A stretch of DNA of 64,000 nucleotides from Methylobacterium nodulans ORS 2060 (GTDB lineage Bacteria > Pseudomonadota > Alphaproteobacteria > Rhizobiales > Beijerinckiaceae): positions 6,012,501 through 6,076,500 of the forward strand of contig NC_011894.1 in assembly GCF_000022085.1 (NCBI RefSeq), given 5' to 3'. Position numbers and translations under genes: made by a program. A model generated the notes under the pieces. The model was not told the DNA's origin. It saw nothing but the letters and a program-made list of their open reading frames with translations, and made no database searches. Shown here one piece after another: positions 16,636 through 26,647 of this stretch (its first letter is position 1; the number at the start of each line of letters is the position of its first letter).

Positions 16636-17550
16636 TTGCATAGCATCTCGGATCTGCGCAGCCAACAGGCGGACCGCGCGAAGGGACGGGCGCGGGCCAT
16701 TCCCGGCGTCCTGGCGGGCCTCTGCGCGGTCCTGGCGGGGCAAACTGGTGTCCTGGCGGGGAATTCTGACGTCCTGGCGGGGAATTCTGGCGTCCTGGCG
16801 GGGAATTCTGACGTCCTGGCGGGGCCTGCGGCCGGCGAGGGCTGCCGCCACCGCGTCGCGGGCGAGGACCGGCTGGAGGCGGTGGCGGCCTCGGGCGACC
16901 TCGTGCTCGCCTCGGGCCGCCGGGCGCGGCTCGACGGGGTGCGCTGGCCCGAGGACCCGGCCCTCGCCGCGGCGGCGCGCGCCTGGCTCGCGGGGCTGAC
17001 GGGCCGCCGCCTCGCCACCCGGGAGGAGCCCGCCCCCGATCGCTGGGAGCGGGTGATCCTCGACGCGGCGACGACGGAGGGGGAGCCGGTCGACCTCGCG
17101 GGCGGGCTCCTCACCGCGGGGCTCGCCCTGGTCGATGCGGGCGAATCAGATAGGCTCTGCCGGCCGGCGCTGCTCTCCGTCGAGGCGGCGGCCCGGCGGG
17201 AGCGGCGCGGGCTGTGGGCGAGCGAATCGCCGCTTCCCGCCGAGGATGCGGCCGGCCTCGCGGCGCGCGCGGGACGATTCGTGGTGGCGGAGGGACGGGT
17301 GCGCAGCGTGGGCGAGCGGCGCAGCCGGACCTACCTCAACTTCGCCCCTTTCGGAGAGGAAGGTCTGACGGTCACGGTGTCGAAACGCACTTGGCGGATC
17401 CTGCTCGAACGTGGTTTGACGGCGGCTGCGCTTCGGGGACGGCGCGTGCGGGCTCGCGGCTTCGTCGAGCTCTGGCGCGGACCGACCCTCGACGTGGGCG
17501 CAGCCGAGACGATCGAGATGCTGGACGAGGAGCGGGCGCAGCGCCGTTGA
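16636..17550 (+). CDS. thermonuclease-like (SNase-fold) protein with N-terminal heptad repeats
   Basis: The open frame is 304 residues. Residues about 67-200 resemble a diverged staphylococcal-nuclease fold: LVLASGRRARLDGVRWPEDP (the RLxGIxAPE segment), a helix with ATREEPAPDRWERV, and ARRERRGLWASE, a family end motif. A second small beta domain (VVAEGRVRSVGERRSRTYLN) closes the protein. Catalytic positions are poorly conserved. Residues about 25-66 are six 7-residue repeats of VLAGNSD type. The TTG at 16636 has no good ribosome site, so translation may start further in and the repeats may be non-coding. Confidence 0.65.
   Translation: MHSISDLRSQQADRAKGRARAIPGVLAGLCAVLAGQTGVLAGNSDVLAGNSGVLAGNSDVLAGPAAGEGCRHRVAGEDRLEAVAASGDLVLASGRRARLDGVRWPEDPALAAAARAWLAGLTGRRLATREEPAPDRWERVILDAATTEGEPVDLAGGLLTAGLALVDAGESDRLCRPALLSVEAAARRERRGLWASESPLPAEDAAGLAARAGRFVVAEGRVRSVGERRSRTYLNFAPFGEEGLTVTVSKRTWRILLERGLTAAALRGRRVRARGFVELWRGPTLDVGAAETIEMLDEERAQRR
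16708..16833. repeat. 21-bp tandem repeat, six units
   Basis: GTCCTGGCGGGG begins at 16708, 16729, 16750, 16771, 16792 and 16813, an exact 21-base period. The central three units share GTCCTGGCGGGGAATTCTG, each with one GAATTC. The outer units diverge in their second half. The period is a multiple of three, so the array reads through in frame as a heptad repeat of the overlapping ORF. Confidence 0.9.
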
Positions 17551-17555
17551 TCGCG

Positions 17556-19037
17556 ATGAACGGGCTCTTCACGCGTATATGGCCGGGGGCCGCCGCGACG
17601 CGCCGCGTCGCCGCCCTCGTCCTCATCCTCGTCGCGGCGGGCTGCGCGGGCGAACAGACCGGCGCGCTCACCCCGGTCGCCGTGACGGTGCCCCCGGAGG
17701 CGCCGCGCACCACCGGCGGGCGCGAGCGCGGCGGCTCGGATGCCGACCACGCGAAGCTGGTCGCCTCCTTCGGCGGCGAGTATCGGGCGCCGGCCGCGCT
17801 GAGGCTCGTCAGCGACGTCACCGACCGCCTCGTGAAGGCGACGGAGCGGCCCGACGAGACCTACGCGGTCACGCTGCTCGATTCGCCCGCCGTCAACGCC
17901 TTCGCGCTGCCGAACGGCCGGCTCTACGTGACGCGCGGGCTCCTCGCTCTCGCCAACGACTCCTCGGAACTCGCCGCAGTGCTGGCGCATGAGATCGCCC
18001 ATGTCACGCTGCGGCACGCCAATGCCCGCACCGAGATGGCGCTGCGCTCGGAACTCGTCAGCAAGGTCGTCGCCGACGTGCTCAAGGACCCGGCGACCGG
18101 CGCGCTGCTGCAGGACCAGTCGCGCTTCGTGCTGGCCAAGTTCTCGCGCTCGCAGGAATTCGAGGCGGACCAGACGGGCGTGCGCACCCTGTCGCGGGCC
18201 GGCTACGATCCGTTCGGCGCCGCGCGCTTCCTCAACAGCCTCAACCGGGCCACCGCGCTGCGAGCCGGCAGCGGCATCCCGACCGAGCCGGATCTCCTCG
18301 CCACGCATCCGAGCACGCCCGAGCGCATCACCCAGGTGACCCAGGCGGCGCGCCGCATCGGGGCGCCGGGCCTCGGAGCCGACGACCGCGCCCAATATCT
18401 GGCGGCCATCGACGGCATCGCCTACGGCGACAATCCCGCCGACGGGCTGGTCCGCGGGCGCCGCTTCATCCATCCGCGCCTGGGCGTCACGTTCGAGGCA
18501 CCGGACAACTTCGCCCTGGAGAACACCGCCCGGGCGGTGCTCGGCACCACCCCGGAGGGAGGCCGCCGGCTCCTGTTCGACGCCGTCGAGACCCATGCGG
18601 GCCAGAGCCTGGAGGACGTGCTGCGGGCGACCTGGAACGACGCGATCGAGACCGGCAGCTTCGAGAACCGCATGATCCAGGGCCTCCCGGCCGTCACGGC
18701 GGTGTCGAAGGGCAAGGAGTGGTTCTTCCGTCTCGCTGCGGTCCGCGTCGGGACCAACACCTTCCGGATGATCATGGCCGCCAGGGGCGCGACGGATCCG
18801 GAGCCCGCCTTCGGCCGCTGGCTGTCGAGCCTTGCGGCGGTCGGGCCGGAGGAGGCGCGGCGCCTCAGGCCCGCGCGGATCCAGATCGTGACGGCCGGGC
18901 CGGGCGAGAGCGCCGAGGCGATGGGGCGCCGCATGGCGGTGGGCGATCGCGGCCTCGACTATTTCCTCGTGCTGAACGGCCTGGACCGCGGCGCGACCCT
19001 GCGGCCGGGGCAGCCCTACAAGCTGATCGTGGAATAG
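17556..19037 (+). CDS. M48 family zinc metallopeptidase, lipoprotein, with C-terminal LysM-like domain
   Basis: The 493-residue precursor has a lipoprotein signal: hydrophobic VAALVLILVAAGC with the lipobox cysteine near residue 30. The peptidase core has VNAFALPNGRLYVTRGLLAL and the zinc motif LAHEIAHVTLRH (about residues 145-156), with the third ligand in SQEFEADQTGVRTL (about 207). This is the BepA/LoiP-like M48 group, periplasmic proteases for outer-membrane quality control. The tail from about 440 (IQIVTAGPGESAEAMGRRMA to YKLIVE) looks like a LysM-type peptidoglycan-binding fold. The ATG lies five bases after the stop of the previous gene; coupling is likely. Confidence 0.88.
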   Translation: MNGLFTRIWPGAAATRRVAALVLILVAAGCAGEQTGALTPVAVTVPPEAPRTTGGRERGGSDADHAKLVASFGGEYRAPAALRLVSDVTDRLVKATERPDETYAVTLLDSPAVNAFALPNGRLYVTRGLLALANDSSELAAVLAHEIAHVTLRHANARTEMALRSELVSKVVADVLKDPATGALLQDQSRFVLAKFSRSQEFEADQTGVRTLSRAGYDPFGAARFLNSLNRATALRAGSGIPTEPDLLATHPSTPERITQVTQAARRIGAPGLGADDRAQYLAAIDGIAYGDNPADGLVRGRRFIHPRLGVTFEAPDNFALENTARAVLGTTPEGGRRLLFDAVETHAGQSLEDVLRATWNDAIETGSFENRMIQGLPAVTAVSKGKEWFFRLAAVRVGTNTFRMIMAARGATDPEPAFGRWLSSLAAVGPEEARRLRPARIQIVTAGPGESAEAMGRRMAVGDRGLDYFLVLNGLDRGATLRPGQPYKLIVE

Positions 19038-19122
19038 GCGCCCCCGCGCTGGTCCGCGATGCCGCATGGGCTTCTCGGGACGGGCGGCCCAGCCCTGTTG
19101 CAGCGGACCGGAGCGGGGCCTC

Positions 19123-19283
19123 ATACCAACGGGCCTTGAACAGGACCGGTGGTTCCGTTCTCGGATTTTCGCCAAGCCTCTCCACAAAGCCTTTGGCTCG
19201 GCATCGGAAATTCGAGATGGGTCGACGGCCCGATGCGTGAGCATGCGCGGCAGCACCCGCTGCGGCAGCAGCCCGGGCCGTTT
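19123..19283. repeat. family A repeat
   Basis: This copy is in reverse orientation relative to those at 24846 and 28093. It begins ATACCAACGGGCC, contains GGTTCCGTTCTCGGATTTTC, CGCCAAGCCTC, GAGATGGGTCGACGGCC and GTGAGCATGCGCGGCAGCAC, and ends at GCCCGGGCCGTTT. The rightmost bases that normally restore TTGGTAT are replaced by the end of a family B element. Confidence 0.85.
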
Positions 19284-19341
19284 CGGAGCACCTCAGCATG
19301 AGGGGCTTGGCAGCTTCCACGCACCTCAGTTTCTATTTAGA
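19284..19341. repeat. family B repeat, terminal fragment
   Basis: Only the right end of family B is present: CGGAGCACCTCAGCATGAGG followed by GCAGCTTCCACGCACCTCAG and TTTCTATTTAG. It joins the family A element directly. The composite covers nearly all of 19038-19374 between the peptidase gene and the next secreted protein. Confidence 0.8.
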
Positions 19342-19374
19342 GCAGCGCCCGCCATCGCCCGCGGAGGAATCCCG

Positions 19375-19806
19375 ATGCCATCCCGTCTCGCCCCGGCGCT
19401 CGCCGGCCTCGTCCTGTTCGGCGCCAGCGGCGCCGCCGCCCAGCAGATCCGCAACGCGCCGCCGCCCCGGGCGCTGGAGACCGCCGCCTACATCTTCGCG
19501 GCGGCGAATGTCTGCGGCTACCAGATCGGCGTCGCCCCGTTCGAAACCCTGCTCGGGCGCTACGACGTGGCGGTCGAGGACGTGCGCCCGCCCCGCGGCC
19601 CGTTCGGCGCCAAGGTCCAGACGATGTTCACGCTGATGTCCAATCAGATGATGGCGAACCGCGACGCGGCCTGCCGCATCGTCGCCACCGAATACGGGCC
19701 GGAGGGCACCGTCGCCAAGGGCATCCTGCTGCCGGCGGCCGCGCAGGCGCCCGCGGGCGGCGCGCCACCCGCCCCCGAAGGCTCCGCCCCGAAGATCGTG
19801 CAGTAG
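19375..19806 (+). CDS. small periplasmic hypothetical protein
   Basis: This 143-residue precursor has a signal peptide with cleavage after GAAAQ near residue 22. The mature domain has two cysteines about 48 residues apart (VCGYQIG and AACRIVATEYG) that could form a disulfide, separated by helices, and ends in a proline/alanine-rich tail. GGAGGAATCCCG precedes the ATG at 19375, an excellent ribosome site, so the longer upstream frame, which runs through repeat DNA, is rejected. I do not recognise the family. Confidence 0.75.
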   Translation: MPSRLAPALAGLVLFGASGAAAQQIRNAPPPRALETAAYIFAAANVCGYQIGVAPFETLLGRYDVAVEDVRPPRGPFGAKVQTMFTLMSNQMMANRDAACRIVATEYGPEGTVAKGILLPAAAQAPAGGAPPAPEGSAPKIVQ

Positions 19807-19826
19807 CCGGTCAGCCGGTCAGCCGG

Positions 19827-20552
19827 TCAGGCCGGCTTCGCCAGCAGATCCGCGAGCGCGGGCCCCAGTCCGACGCTCTCCATGGCGGGGGGCGGGGGAC
19901 GCCCGGCCTGCAGCTGCGCGGCGGCGAACGCCATCCGGGCGCCGGCCTCGACCGAGCAGAGGACCGGCACCGGCACCTCCGGCGCGATCCGGGCCGCGAG
20001 GCCGGCCAGGGCCGCGCCGCCGAGCACCACCACGTCGGCAGCATCCTCCTCGGCGCAGGCCCGGCAGGCCGCGGCGAGGCGGGCGAGGGCCGCATCGGGA
20101 TCGCGGGCGATCTCGGCCCCGGTCGGCGCGATCGTGCGGATGCCGGCGATGCGGCCGGCAAGACCGAGGGTCGCGGCGAATTCCTCGAGCATCGGCTTCC
20201 AGGCGGCGCCGCCCGTGACGACGCCGATGCGCCGGCCCCGCGTGCCGGCGAGGTGAAGCGAGCCTTCCGCCATGCCGACGACCGGAACCGGCGAGACCTC
20301 CTTGAGGGCGAGGAGCCCGGGATCGCCGAAACAGGCGAGGTAGACCGCCTCGCAGCCCGCCACGTGCTCGGCCAGCACATCGAGGGCCGCATGGGCCGCG
20401 ATGGCGTAGGTCGCCCGGCTCGCCACGTAGCGCCCGCCGAACCGGCCCGTCACGGCGCGGACCTCCACCGCCGGCAGGACCCGCCGCACCGCCACGGCGG
20501 CAAGATCGGTCACCGTCACAGAGGTGTTGGGGTTGATGAGCAGGAGGCGCAC
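19827..20552 (-). CDS. aspartate/glutamate (hydantoin) racemase family protein
   Basis: The 241-residue protein opens MRLLLINPNTSVTVTDLAAV, the hydantoin racemase start signature. The two catalytic cysteines of the fold appear to be in YLACFGDPGL (residue about 73) and VPVLCSVEAGARMA (about 203), though this second one is set in a slightly different context. VVGMAEGSLH (about 90) is also typical. Family members racemise hydantoins or related amino-acid derivatives; no hydantoinase is adjacent, so the substrate stays open. It ends a minus-strand run starting at the ferredoxin-NADP reductase gene, 13 bases upstream. Confidence 0.82.
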   Translation of the reverse strand: MRLLLINPNTSVTVTDLAAVAVRRVLPAVEVRAVTGRFGGRYVASRATYAIAAHAALDVLAEHVAGCEAVYLACFGDPGLLALKEVSPVPVVGMAEGSLHLAGTRGRRIGVVTGGAAWKPMLEEFAATLGLAGRIAGIRTIAPTGAEIARDPDAALARLAAACRACAEEDAADVVVLGGAALAGLAARIAPEVPVPVLCSVEAGARMAFAAAQLQAGRPPPPAMESVGLGPALADLLAKPA

Positions 20553-20565
20553 GGGCCGGCCGCGG

Positions 20566-21339
20566 CTACTTCTCGACGAAGGCCTTCTCGATGACGTAGT
20601 GGCCGGCCTCGCCGTGGTTGCCCTCGATATAGCCGCGGCTGCTCAGGAGCTCGCGGGTGTCGCGGATCATGTCCGGGCTGCCGCACAGCATGAAGCGGTC
20701 GGCCTCGATCGTCATCGGCGGCAGGCCGACATCCTCGAACAGCTTGCCCGAGGTGATCAGGTCGGTGATCCGGCCGCGGTTGCGGAACGGCTCGCGGGTC
20801 ACCGTCGGGTAGTAGATCAGCTGCGTGCGCACCATCTCGCCAATCAGCTCGTGGTTCGGCAGATCCTGCGTGATCGTCTCGCCATAGGCGAGTTCCTGGA
20901 CCTGCCGGCAGCCATGCACGAGCACCACCTTCTCGAAGCGCTCGTAGGTCTCCGGGTCCTTGATGATCGACAGGAAGGGCGCCAGCCCGGTGCCGGTGCC
21001 GAGCAGGTACAGGTGCCTGCCCGGCAACAGGTTATCGAGGACCAGCGTGCCGGTGGCCTTGCGGCTGACGATGATCGGATCGCCGACCTTGAGATGCTGC
21101 AGCTTCGAGGTGAGCGGGCCGTTGGGCACCTTGATGGAGAAGAACTCCAGCTCGTCCTCGTAATTGGCCGAGACCACGCTGTAGGCGCGCAGCAGCGGCT
21201 TGCCGTCGCTCTTCAGCCCGATCATCGTGAACTCGCCGTTGCGGAAACGGAACGACGGGTCGCGGGTCGTGCGGAAGCTGAAGAGCGTGTCCGTCCAGTG
21301 ATGCACGGACAGAACACGCTCCTCGTTGAAGTTGCTCAT
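20566..21339 (-). CDS. fpr: ferredoxin--NADP(+) reductase
   Basis: The 257-residue product is a subclass I bacterial FPR. The FAD-binding motif [20 protein letters not shown] (RxYS, residues about 48-67) and the NADP-binding [14 protein letters not shown] (about 107-120) are intact, as is [11 protein letters not shown] near residue 215. The C-terminus ends VEK, unlike the tyrosine-ending plant type, as is normal for this group. It balances NADPH with ferredoxin or flavodoxin, often in oxidative stress. Start at 21339 ([20 protein letters not shown]) matches family N-termini; the longer frame to 21417 does not. Confidence 0.92.
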   Translation of the reverse strand: MSNFNEERVLSVHHWTDTLFSFRTTRDPSFRFRNGEFTMIGLKSDGKPLLRAYSVVSANYEDELEFFSIKVPNGPLTSKLQHLKVGDPIIVSRKATGTLVLDNLLPGRHLYLLGTGTGLAPFLSIIKDPETYERFEKVVLVHGCRQVQELAYGETITQDLPNHELIGEMVRTQLIYYPTVTREPFRNRGRITDLITSGKLFEDVGLPPMTIEADRFMLCGSPDMIRDTRELLSSRGYIEGNHGEAGHYVIEKAFVEK

Positions 21340-21556
21340 CGGGCCGATTCCTGGGTGGTCAACCGTTTGGCGCCGGTCATCTCGCACCGGCGGCAGACCC
21401 GTCAAGGTGCCTGACAACGCACCGGGTCTGCACGGCGGTCAGACCGGTGCGGCAAAGGGTTGCTTGCTGGAATCGTTCCGCCCGGGTGCGGCGGAGCACC
21501 GGAGACGCCCCGCCCCGGCCATGCGGGGAGGGGCCCGGGGCGCCGCCTCGCTGCTT

Positions 21557-22285
21557 TTAGTGGAAGTACTGCCCGCCGTTGATGGTGAGGGTGGAGCCGG
21601 TGATGAAGCCCGCCTGCTCGCCGGCCAGGAACTCGACCGCGCGGGCGATCTCCTCGGCCTCGCCGAGCCGGCCGACCGGGATCTGCGGCAGGATCTTGCT
21701 CTTGAGCACCTCCTCGGGCACCGCCTTGACCATCTCGGTGGCGATGTAGCCGGGCGCGATCACGTTCACGGTGATGCCCTTATTGGCATTCTCCTGCGCC
21801 AGCGCCTTGGCAAAGCCGATCACCCCGGCCTTGGCCGCCGAGTAGTTGGTCTGGCCCATCTGCCCCTTCTGGCCGTTGATCGACGAGATCAGGATGATGC
21901 GGCCAAAGCCCCGCGCCCGCATGCCGTCGATCACCGGCCGGGTGCAGGTGAACATCGAGTCGAGGTTGGTGCGGATCACCGCCTGCCACTGCTCGAAGCT
22001 CATCCGGTGGAACATGCCGTCCCGGGTGATGCCCGCATTGTTGACCAGGATGTCGATCGGCCCGAGCTCGGCCTCCGCCGCCCGGATGCCCGCCTCGCAG
22101 GCGGCCGCATCGCCCACGTCGAACTTGAACACCGGGATCCCGGTCTCGGCCTTGAAGGCGTTGGCGGCCTCGTCGTTGCCGCCGTAATTGGCCCCGACCG
22201 TGTAGCCGGCCGCCTTCAGGCCCTTCGCGATGGCGGCGCCGATGCCGCGCGTGCCGCCCGTCACCAGAGCAACGCGTTCTGCCAT
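21557..22285 (-). CDS. phaB: acetoacetyl-CoA reductase PhaB
   Basis: The 242-residue short-chain dehydrogenase has the NADPH-binding [15 protein letters not shown] (about 9-23), [14 protein letters not shown] (about 87-100), catalytic serine in [20 protein letters not shown] (about 136-155) with Tyr152 and Lys156, and the C-terminal INGGQYFH that is typical of PhaB/PhbB. The enzyme reduces acetoacetyl-CoA to (R)-3-hydroxybutyryl-CoA for polyhydroxybutyrate. In Methylobacterium-type metabolism the same reaction feeds the ethylmalonyl-CoA pathway. It lies downstream of phaA, 215 bases away with a hairpin between. Confidence 0.95.
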   Translation of the reverse strand: MAERVALVTGGTRGIGAAIAKGLKAAGYTVGANYGGNDEAANAFKAETGIPVFKFDVGDAAACEAGIRAAEAELGPIDILVNNAGITRDGMFHRMSFEQWQAVIRTNLDSMFTCTRPVIDGMRARGFGRIILISSINGQKGQMGQTNYSAAKAGVIGFAKALAQENANKGITVNVIAPGYIATEMVKAVPEEVLKSKILPQIPVGRLGEAEEIARAVEFLAGEQAGFITGSTLTINGGQYFH

Positions 22286-22441
22286 GTCCCCTCTCCTTGC
22301 GGATGCGTTTCCTTCCCTAGAGACCCGCGGGCGCTTCGAGAAGGGCCCGGCCGTCTCGTCGTGCTTGGTTTTTCGTCTGCCCGGGAGGAGGCCGGTCGGA
22401 CCCCGTCCGGGCATCCGGGCGCGCCGGCGCGCCCGTCCTGC

Positions 22442-22459
22442 GGAGGGCAAACGCCCTCC
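22442..22459. terminator. hairpin between phaA and phaB
   Basis: GGAGGGC-AAAC-GCCCTCC forms a perfect 7-bp stem with a 4-base loop, 41 bases past the phaA stop. There is no T tract. It could terminate or attenuate read-through from phaA into phaB. Confidence 0.45.
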
Positions 22460-22500
22460 CGGAGGGCGCGCCGCCCCCGCTGCCCATGCGGCGGGTCCGG

Positions 22501-23682
<1,182 letters not shown>

Positions 23683-23928
23683 GCGCACCTCCACCGGTTG
23701 ATCGTCCGCGCCTCGCGGCGCGTTTGACGTCGATGAACGCCCTGGACAGGGCGAAGTCAAGCTGGCTCTCGGTGGTGTCGAGGCACGGTTTGCGTGGATG
23801 CCGTGCAGATTGCTATTTTCGCCAGCACAGGAACGCCTTAAGGTCTCGGAGTGGAAACTCGCGGAACAGCGGACCCGGACCGGCGGCCCACCCCGGCCGC
23901 AGGTTGACCCAGAGGAGAGCCCGTCGAG

Positions 23929-24537
23929 ATGGCGGACAGCGGCAAGTCAGCACCCACCGTCATCAAGAAGTACGCCAACCGGCGTCTCTACCATACGGGC
24001 ACGTCAACCTACGTGACCCTCGAAGACCTTGCTGCGATGGTGCAGGCTGGCGAGGATTTTGTGGTTTACGACGCCAAGTCCGGCGAGGACATCACCCGCT
24101 CGGTGCTGACGCAGATTATCTTCGAGCAGGAGAACAAGGCGGGCGCCGAAAATCTGCTCCCCGTTGCGTTCCTCCGCCAGCTGATCCGCTTCTACGGCGA
24201 CAGCATGCGCGCGATGGTGCCGAGCTATCTCGAATTCTCCATGGACCATCTGGCCAAGGAGCAGAATGGCCTGCGCGAGAAGATGTCCCAGACCTTCGGG
24301 GCGAGCGCCTTCCAGCATGCCATGGAGGAGCAGGTTCGCGCCAACATGGCCTTCTTCAGCGAGGCCATGAAGATGTTCACGCCCTTCACGCCGCCGGGCA
24401 GCCAGCCGGCGGAGAAGCCGCCGGCCGAGGCGCCGCCCCCGGCGAGCCCGCCGACCACCCCGCGGGGCGAACTCGATGACCTGCGCCGGCAGATGCTGGA
24501 GATGCAGAGCCGGCTCGACGCTCTCGCCAAGAAGTGA
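23929..24537 (+). CDS. phaR: polyhydroxyalkanoate synthesis repressor PhaR
   Basis: The 202-residue protein has the conserved PHB/PHA accumulation regulator DNA-binding domain at its N-terminus ([20 protein letters not shown] then [20 protein letters not shown], residues 11-50) and the following [18 protein letters not shown] segment. A helical region and a proline-rich linker lead to a C-terminal coiled coil ([20 protein letters not shown]). PhaR binds both DNA and polyhydroxybutyrate granules and represses phasin and its own gene until polymer appears. AGAGGAG precedes the start. It is divergent from phaA. Confidence 0.95.
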   Translation: MADSGKSAPTVIKKYANRRLYHTGTSTYVTLEDLAAMVQAGEDFVVYDAKSGEDITRSVLTQIIFEQENKAGAENLLPVAFLRQLIRFYGDSMRAMVPSYLEFSMDHLAKEQNGLREKMSQTFGASAFQHAMEEQVRANMAFFSEAMKMFTPFTPPGSQPAEKPPAEAPPPASPPTTPRGELDDLRRQMLEMQSRLDALAKK

Positions 24538-24603
24538 GGGCCGCTGCGGCACCGGCCCCATGCCTTGCGGGTTGACGGGCCGGACGACGCGGAGGGCCGA
24601 GGG

Positions 24604-24819
24604 ATGTCCCGATCCGAGGCAGAGACGCCGGCAGAGCCGTCGCGGGCGCTCACCGCAGCGGAACCCCCCGGGCGCGCACGGCCCGCGCCCGCCCGGCCGC
24701 TCGCGACCTTCCTGGTTCAGCTGATCGACGGCCCGGCAGGCCACCTGCGGCCGTCCCGGCAGCGGCGTAGCCGCGAAGCCTCCGAGCGCTACGCAGCCGA
24801 GGCGAAGCGGACGGGCTGA
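24604..24819 (+). CDS. small basic hypothetical protein
   Basis: The frame from ATG 24604 encodes 71 residues: an acidic, proline-rich front and a basic second half, ATFLVQLIDGPAGHLRPSRQ followed by RRSREASERYAAEA. That layout (a short hydrophobic helix ATFLxQLI, then an arginine-rich stretch ending in a tyrosine-containing helix) resembles small proteins common in Hyphomicrobiales, though I know no function. GGAGGGCCGAGGG lies upstream. It starts 66 bases after phaR on the same strand. Confidence 0.5.
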   Translation: MSRSEAETPAEPSRALTAAEPPGRARPAPARPLATFLVQLIDGPAGHLRPSRQRRSREASERYAAEAKRTG

Positions 24820-24845
24820 AAAAAAGGGGCGATGCCCGCCCCCTT

Positions 24846-25010
24846 ATACCAACGGCTCAGGCTGCTGCCGCAGCGGGTGCTGCCGCGCATGCTCACGCAG
24901 CGGGCCGTCGACCCATCTCGACTTGTCGACGCCAAGCCACAGGCTTCGTCAGAGGCTTGGCGGCAATTCGAGAGCGGAACCAACGGTCACAAGAAAATGA
25001 CCGTTGGTAT
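24846..25010. repeat. family A repeat
   Basis: This full-length copy runs from ATACCAACGGCTCAGGCTGC to TGACCGTTGGTAT. The interior has CGCGCATGCTCACGCAGCGG, GTCGACCCATCTCGA, CAAGCCACAGGCTT, and GAGAGCGGAACCAACGGTCA. It is about 85% identical by eye to 28093-28248. It lies directly between the phaR-side small gene and the rpmF stop codon. An ORF reading MLPRMLTQRAVDPSR inside it recurs in every copy and is not a gene. Confidence 0.88.
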
Positions 25011-25016
25011 TACGGC

Positions 25017-25202
25017 TCACGCCTCGGTCTTGACCTTCAGCACCTGCCGGCCGCGATACATGCCGGTCTTCAGGTCGATGTGGTGCGGACGACGCAGCTC
25101 GCCCGAATCCTTGTCCTCGACATAGGTCGGGGCCTTGAGGGCATCGGCGGAGCGGCGCATGCCGCGCCGCGACGGGGAGGTCTTTCGCTTCGGAACGGCC
25201 AT
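25017..25202 (-). CDS. rpmF: 50S ribosomal protein L32
   Basis: The 61-residue protein begins [20 protein letters not shown], the invariant L32 start, and contains the alphaproteobacterial [20 protein letters not shown] block. The zinc cysteines of some L32 proteins are absent (C-minus form), as usual in this class. It is a component of the large ribosomal subunit. The upstream region on the minus strand carries a TATAAG-like -10 near 25287. A family A repeat begins seven bases past the stop. Confidence 0.96.
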
Positions 25203-25435
25203 GACAGGTATCTCTTGCAACAAAACGGGCGCAGGGCTGCCCCGGGCGGAGCCGCCGCGCACCCTGAGATCTGATCGGAGCGCGGCTTATACAGAGGCCG
25301 GACGGCCCTGGCTAGTCCGTCGCCGGGATTTCTCGCCCGCCCGCCCGTACCGTTAAGCCGCAGTTCAAGCGGCAGGGCGCCTGATGCGCGGGCCGGCCAG
25401 AATCCGGCGCAAGCGACCCCTCGGAGGTCCGTCCC

Positions 25436-25825
25436 ATGACTCAGACCCGTCCGTTCTTCCGCCTCGGCCGCGCCCTCGCGGTGGCGGCGCTCCTCGGCGC
25501 GGCAGCTCCCGCGCTGGCCCAGGCCCCCGCGCCCGCCCCGGCCACCAAGCCGGCCCCGACCAGTCCGGCACCGGCCACCAAGCCCGCCCCGGCCCCGGCC
25601 GCCGCTCCGAGCACGGCGCCGGCCGCCAAGCCCGCCCTCATCGACCTCAACAGCGCCACCAAGGAAGAGCTGGACGCCCTGCCGGGCATCGGCGCCGCCC
25701 GCGCCGAGGCGATCATCAAGGGCCGCCCCTACCGCGGCAAGGACGAGCTGGTATCGAAGAAGATCATCCCGTCGAACGTCTACGAGGGCATCAAGGACAG
25801 GATCGTCGCCCGCCAGAAGACCTGA
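25436..25825 (+). CDS. secreted helix-hairpin-helix (ComEA-like) protein
   Basis: The 129-residue precursor has a signal peptide (cleavage after APALA, residue about 28), an alanine/proline/lysine low-complexity linker of about 38 residues (repeats of PAPATKPAP), and a single HhH domain: LIDLNSATKEELDALPGIGA followed by ARAEAIIKGRPYRGKDELV. This is the ComEA/photosystem II PsbU-like fold that binds DNA in competence systems. No other competence genes are near, so a DNA-uptake role is only a possibility. Confidence 0.85.
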   Translation: MTQTRPFFRLGRALAVAALLGAAAPALAQAPAPAPATKPAPTSPAPATKPAPAPAAAPSTAPAAKPALIDLNSATKEELDALPGIGAARAEAIIKGRPYRGKDELVSKKIIPSNVYEGIKDRIVARQKT

Positions 25826-25916
25826 GCCGCCCCGGCGCCTTGCCGGTCGGGGGAGGGGGTGTTAGGCGCGCAGGGAGCCGCCGGTCGCGAGGCGGCGCCA
25901 GGTCCGGATAACCCCC

Positions 25917-26531
25917 ATGCCCCATCGCCTGCATTGCGGTGACCTGCCCGACGATTACGTTCCGGGCCCGGCCATCGCGGTCGATACCGAGACGCTCGGC
26001 CTCGAACCTCACCGCGACCGCCTCTGCGTGGTGCAGATCTCCCACGGCGACGGTGAGGCCGACGTGGTGCAGATCCCGAAGATCGGCCCCGAGCCCGTGG
26101 TGCTCAAGCGGGTGCTGACGGATCCGGCGGTCACCAAGATCTTCCACTACGCGCGCTTCGACCTCGCGGTGCTCTACCACCGGCTCGGCGTGATGCCCGG
26201 GCCGGTCTACTGCACCAAGGTCGCCTCGCGGCTCGCGCGCACCTACACGGACCGGCACGGCCTCAAGGACCTCGTGCGCGAGCTGCTCGGTGTCGAGCTC
26301 TCGAAGCAGCAGCAATCCTCCGACTGGGGCGCGGACACGCTGACCCCGGCCCAGATCGACTACGCGGCCTCGGACGTGCTGCACCTGCACGCCCTGCGCG
26401 CCAAACTCGACGCCATGCTGGCCCGCGAGGAGCGCACCGACATGGCCGAGGCCTGCTTCGCCTTCCTGCCGACGCGGGCGCGGCTCGACCTCCTCGGCTG
26501 GGACGAGGTCGACATCCTGGCCCATAGCTGA
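25917..26531 (+). CDS. ribonuclease D-family 3'-5' exonuclease
   Basis: The 204-residue protein is a single DEDDy exonuclease domain: AIAVDTETLGLEPHRDRLCV (Exo I, DxE at residues about 22-24), FHYARFDLAVLYHRLG (Exo II, aspartate at about 80) and IDYAASDVLHLHALRAKLD (Exo III, with YxxxD). It lacks the HRDC domain of full RNase D, as is usual for this short alphaproteobacterial form. The gene precedes lptC-lptA, a conserved order in the class. It probably trims RNA 3' ends. Confidence 0.88.
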   Translation: MPHRLHCGDLPDDYVPGPAIAVDTETLGLEPHRDRLCVVQISHGDGEADVVQIPKIGPEPVVLKRVLTDPAVTKIFHYARFDLAVLYHRLGVMPGPVYCTKVASRLARTYTDRHGLKDLVRELLGVELSKQQQSSDWGADTLTPAQIDYAASDVLHLHALRAKLDAMLAREERTDMAEACFAFLPTRARLDLLGWDEVDILAHS

Positions 26532-26647
26532 GGCCGCAACGGCGGCCACAACTTCGACACCGGAGCGGTGCATGGGGCGGGTCCGGGCCCGCCTTTCCCG
26601 ACAGGATCTCAAGCCCGAGCGCGCGATTGCAGGTGGCCAGCCCCGTG

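Noticed and set aside
16320..16640. Integrated element at the tRNA gene
   Set aside because: No integrase is adjacent and the extra bases inside the tRNA are explained by a group I intron, not by attachment-site duplication.
16708..16833. CRISPR-like array
   Set aside because: The units are contiguous 21-base tandem repeats without unique spacers, and no cas gene is near.
24832..25125. ORF beginning MPAPLYQRLRLLPQRVLPRM
   Set aside because: It lies in a family A repeat. The same peptide appears in each copy without a start signal, and it runs antisense into rpmF.
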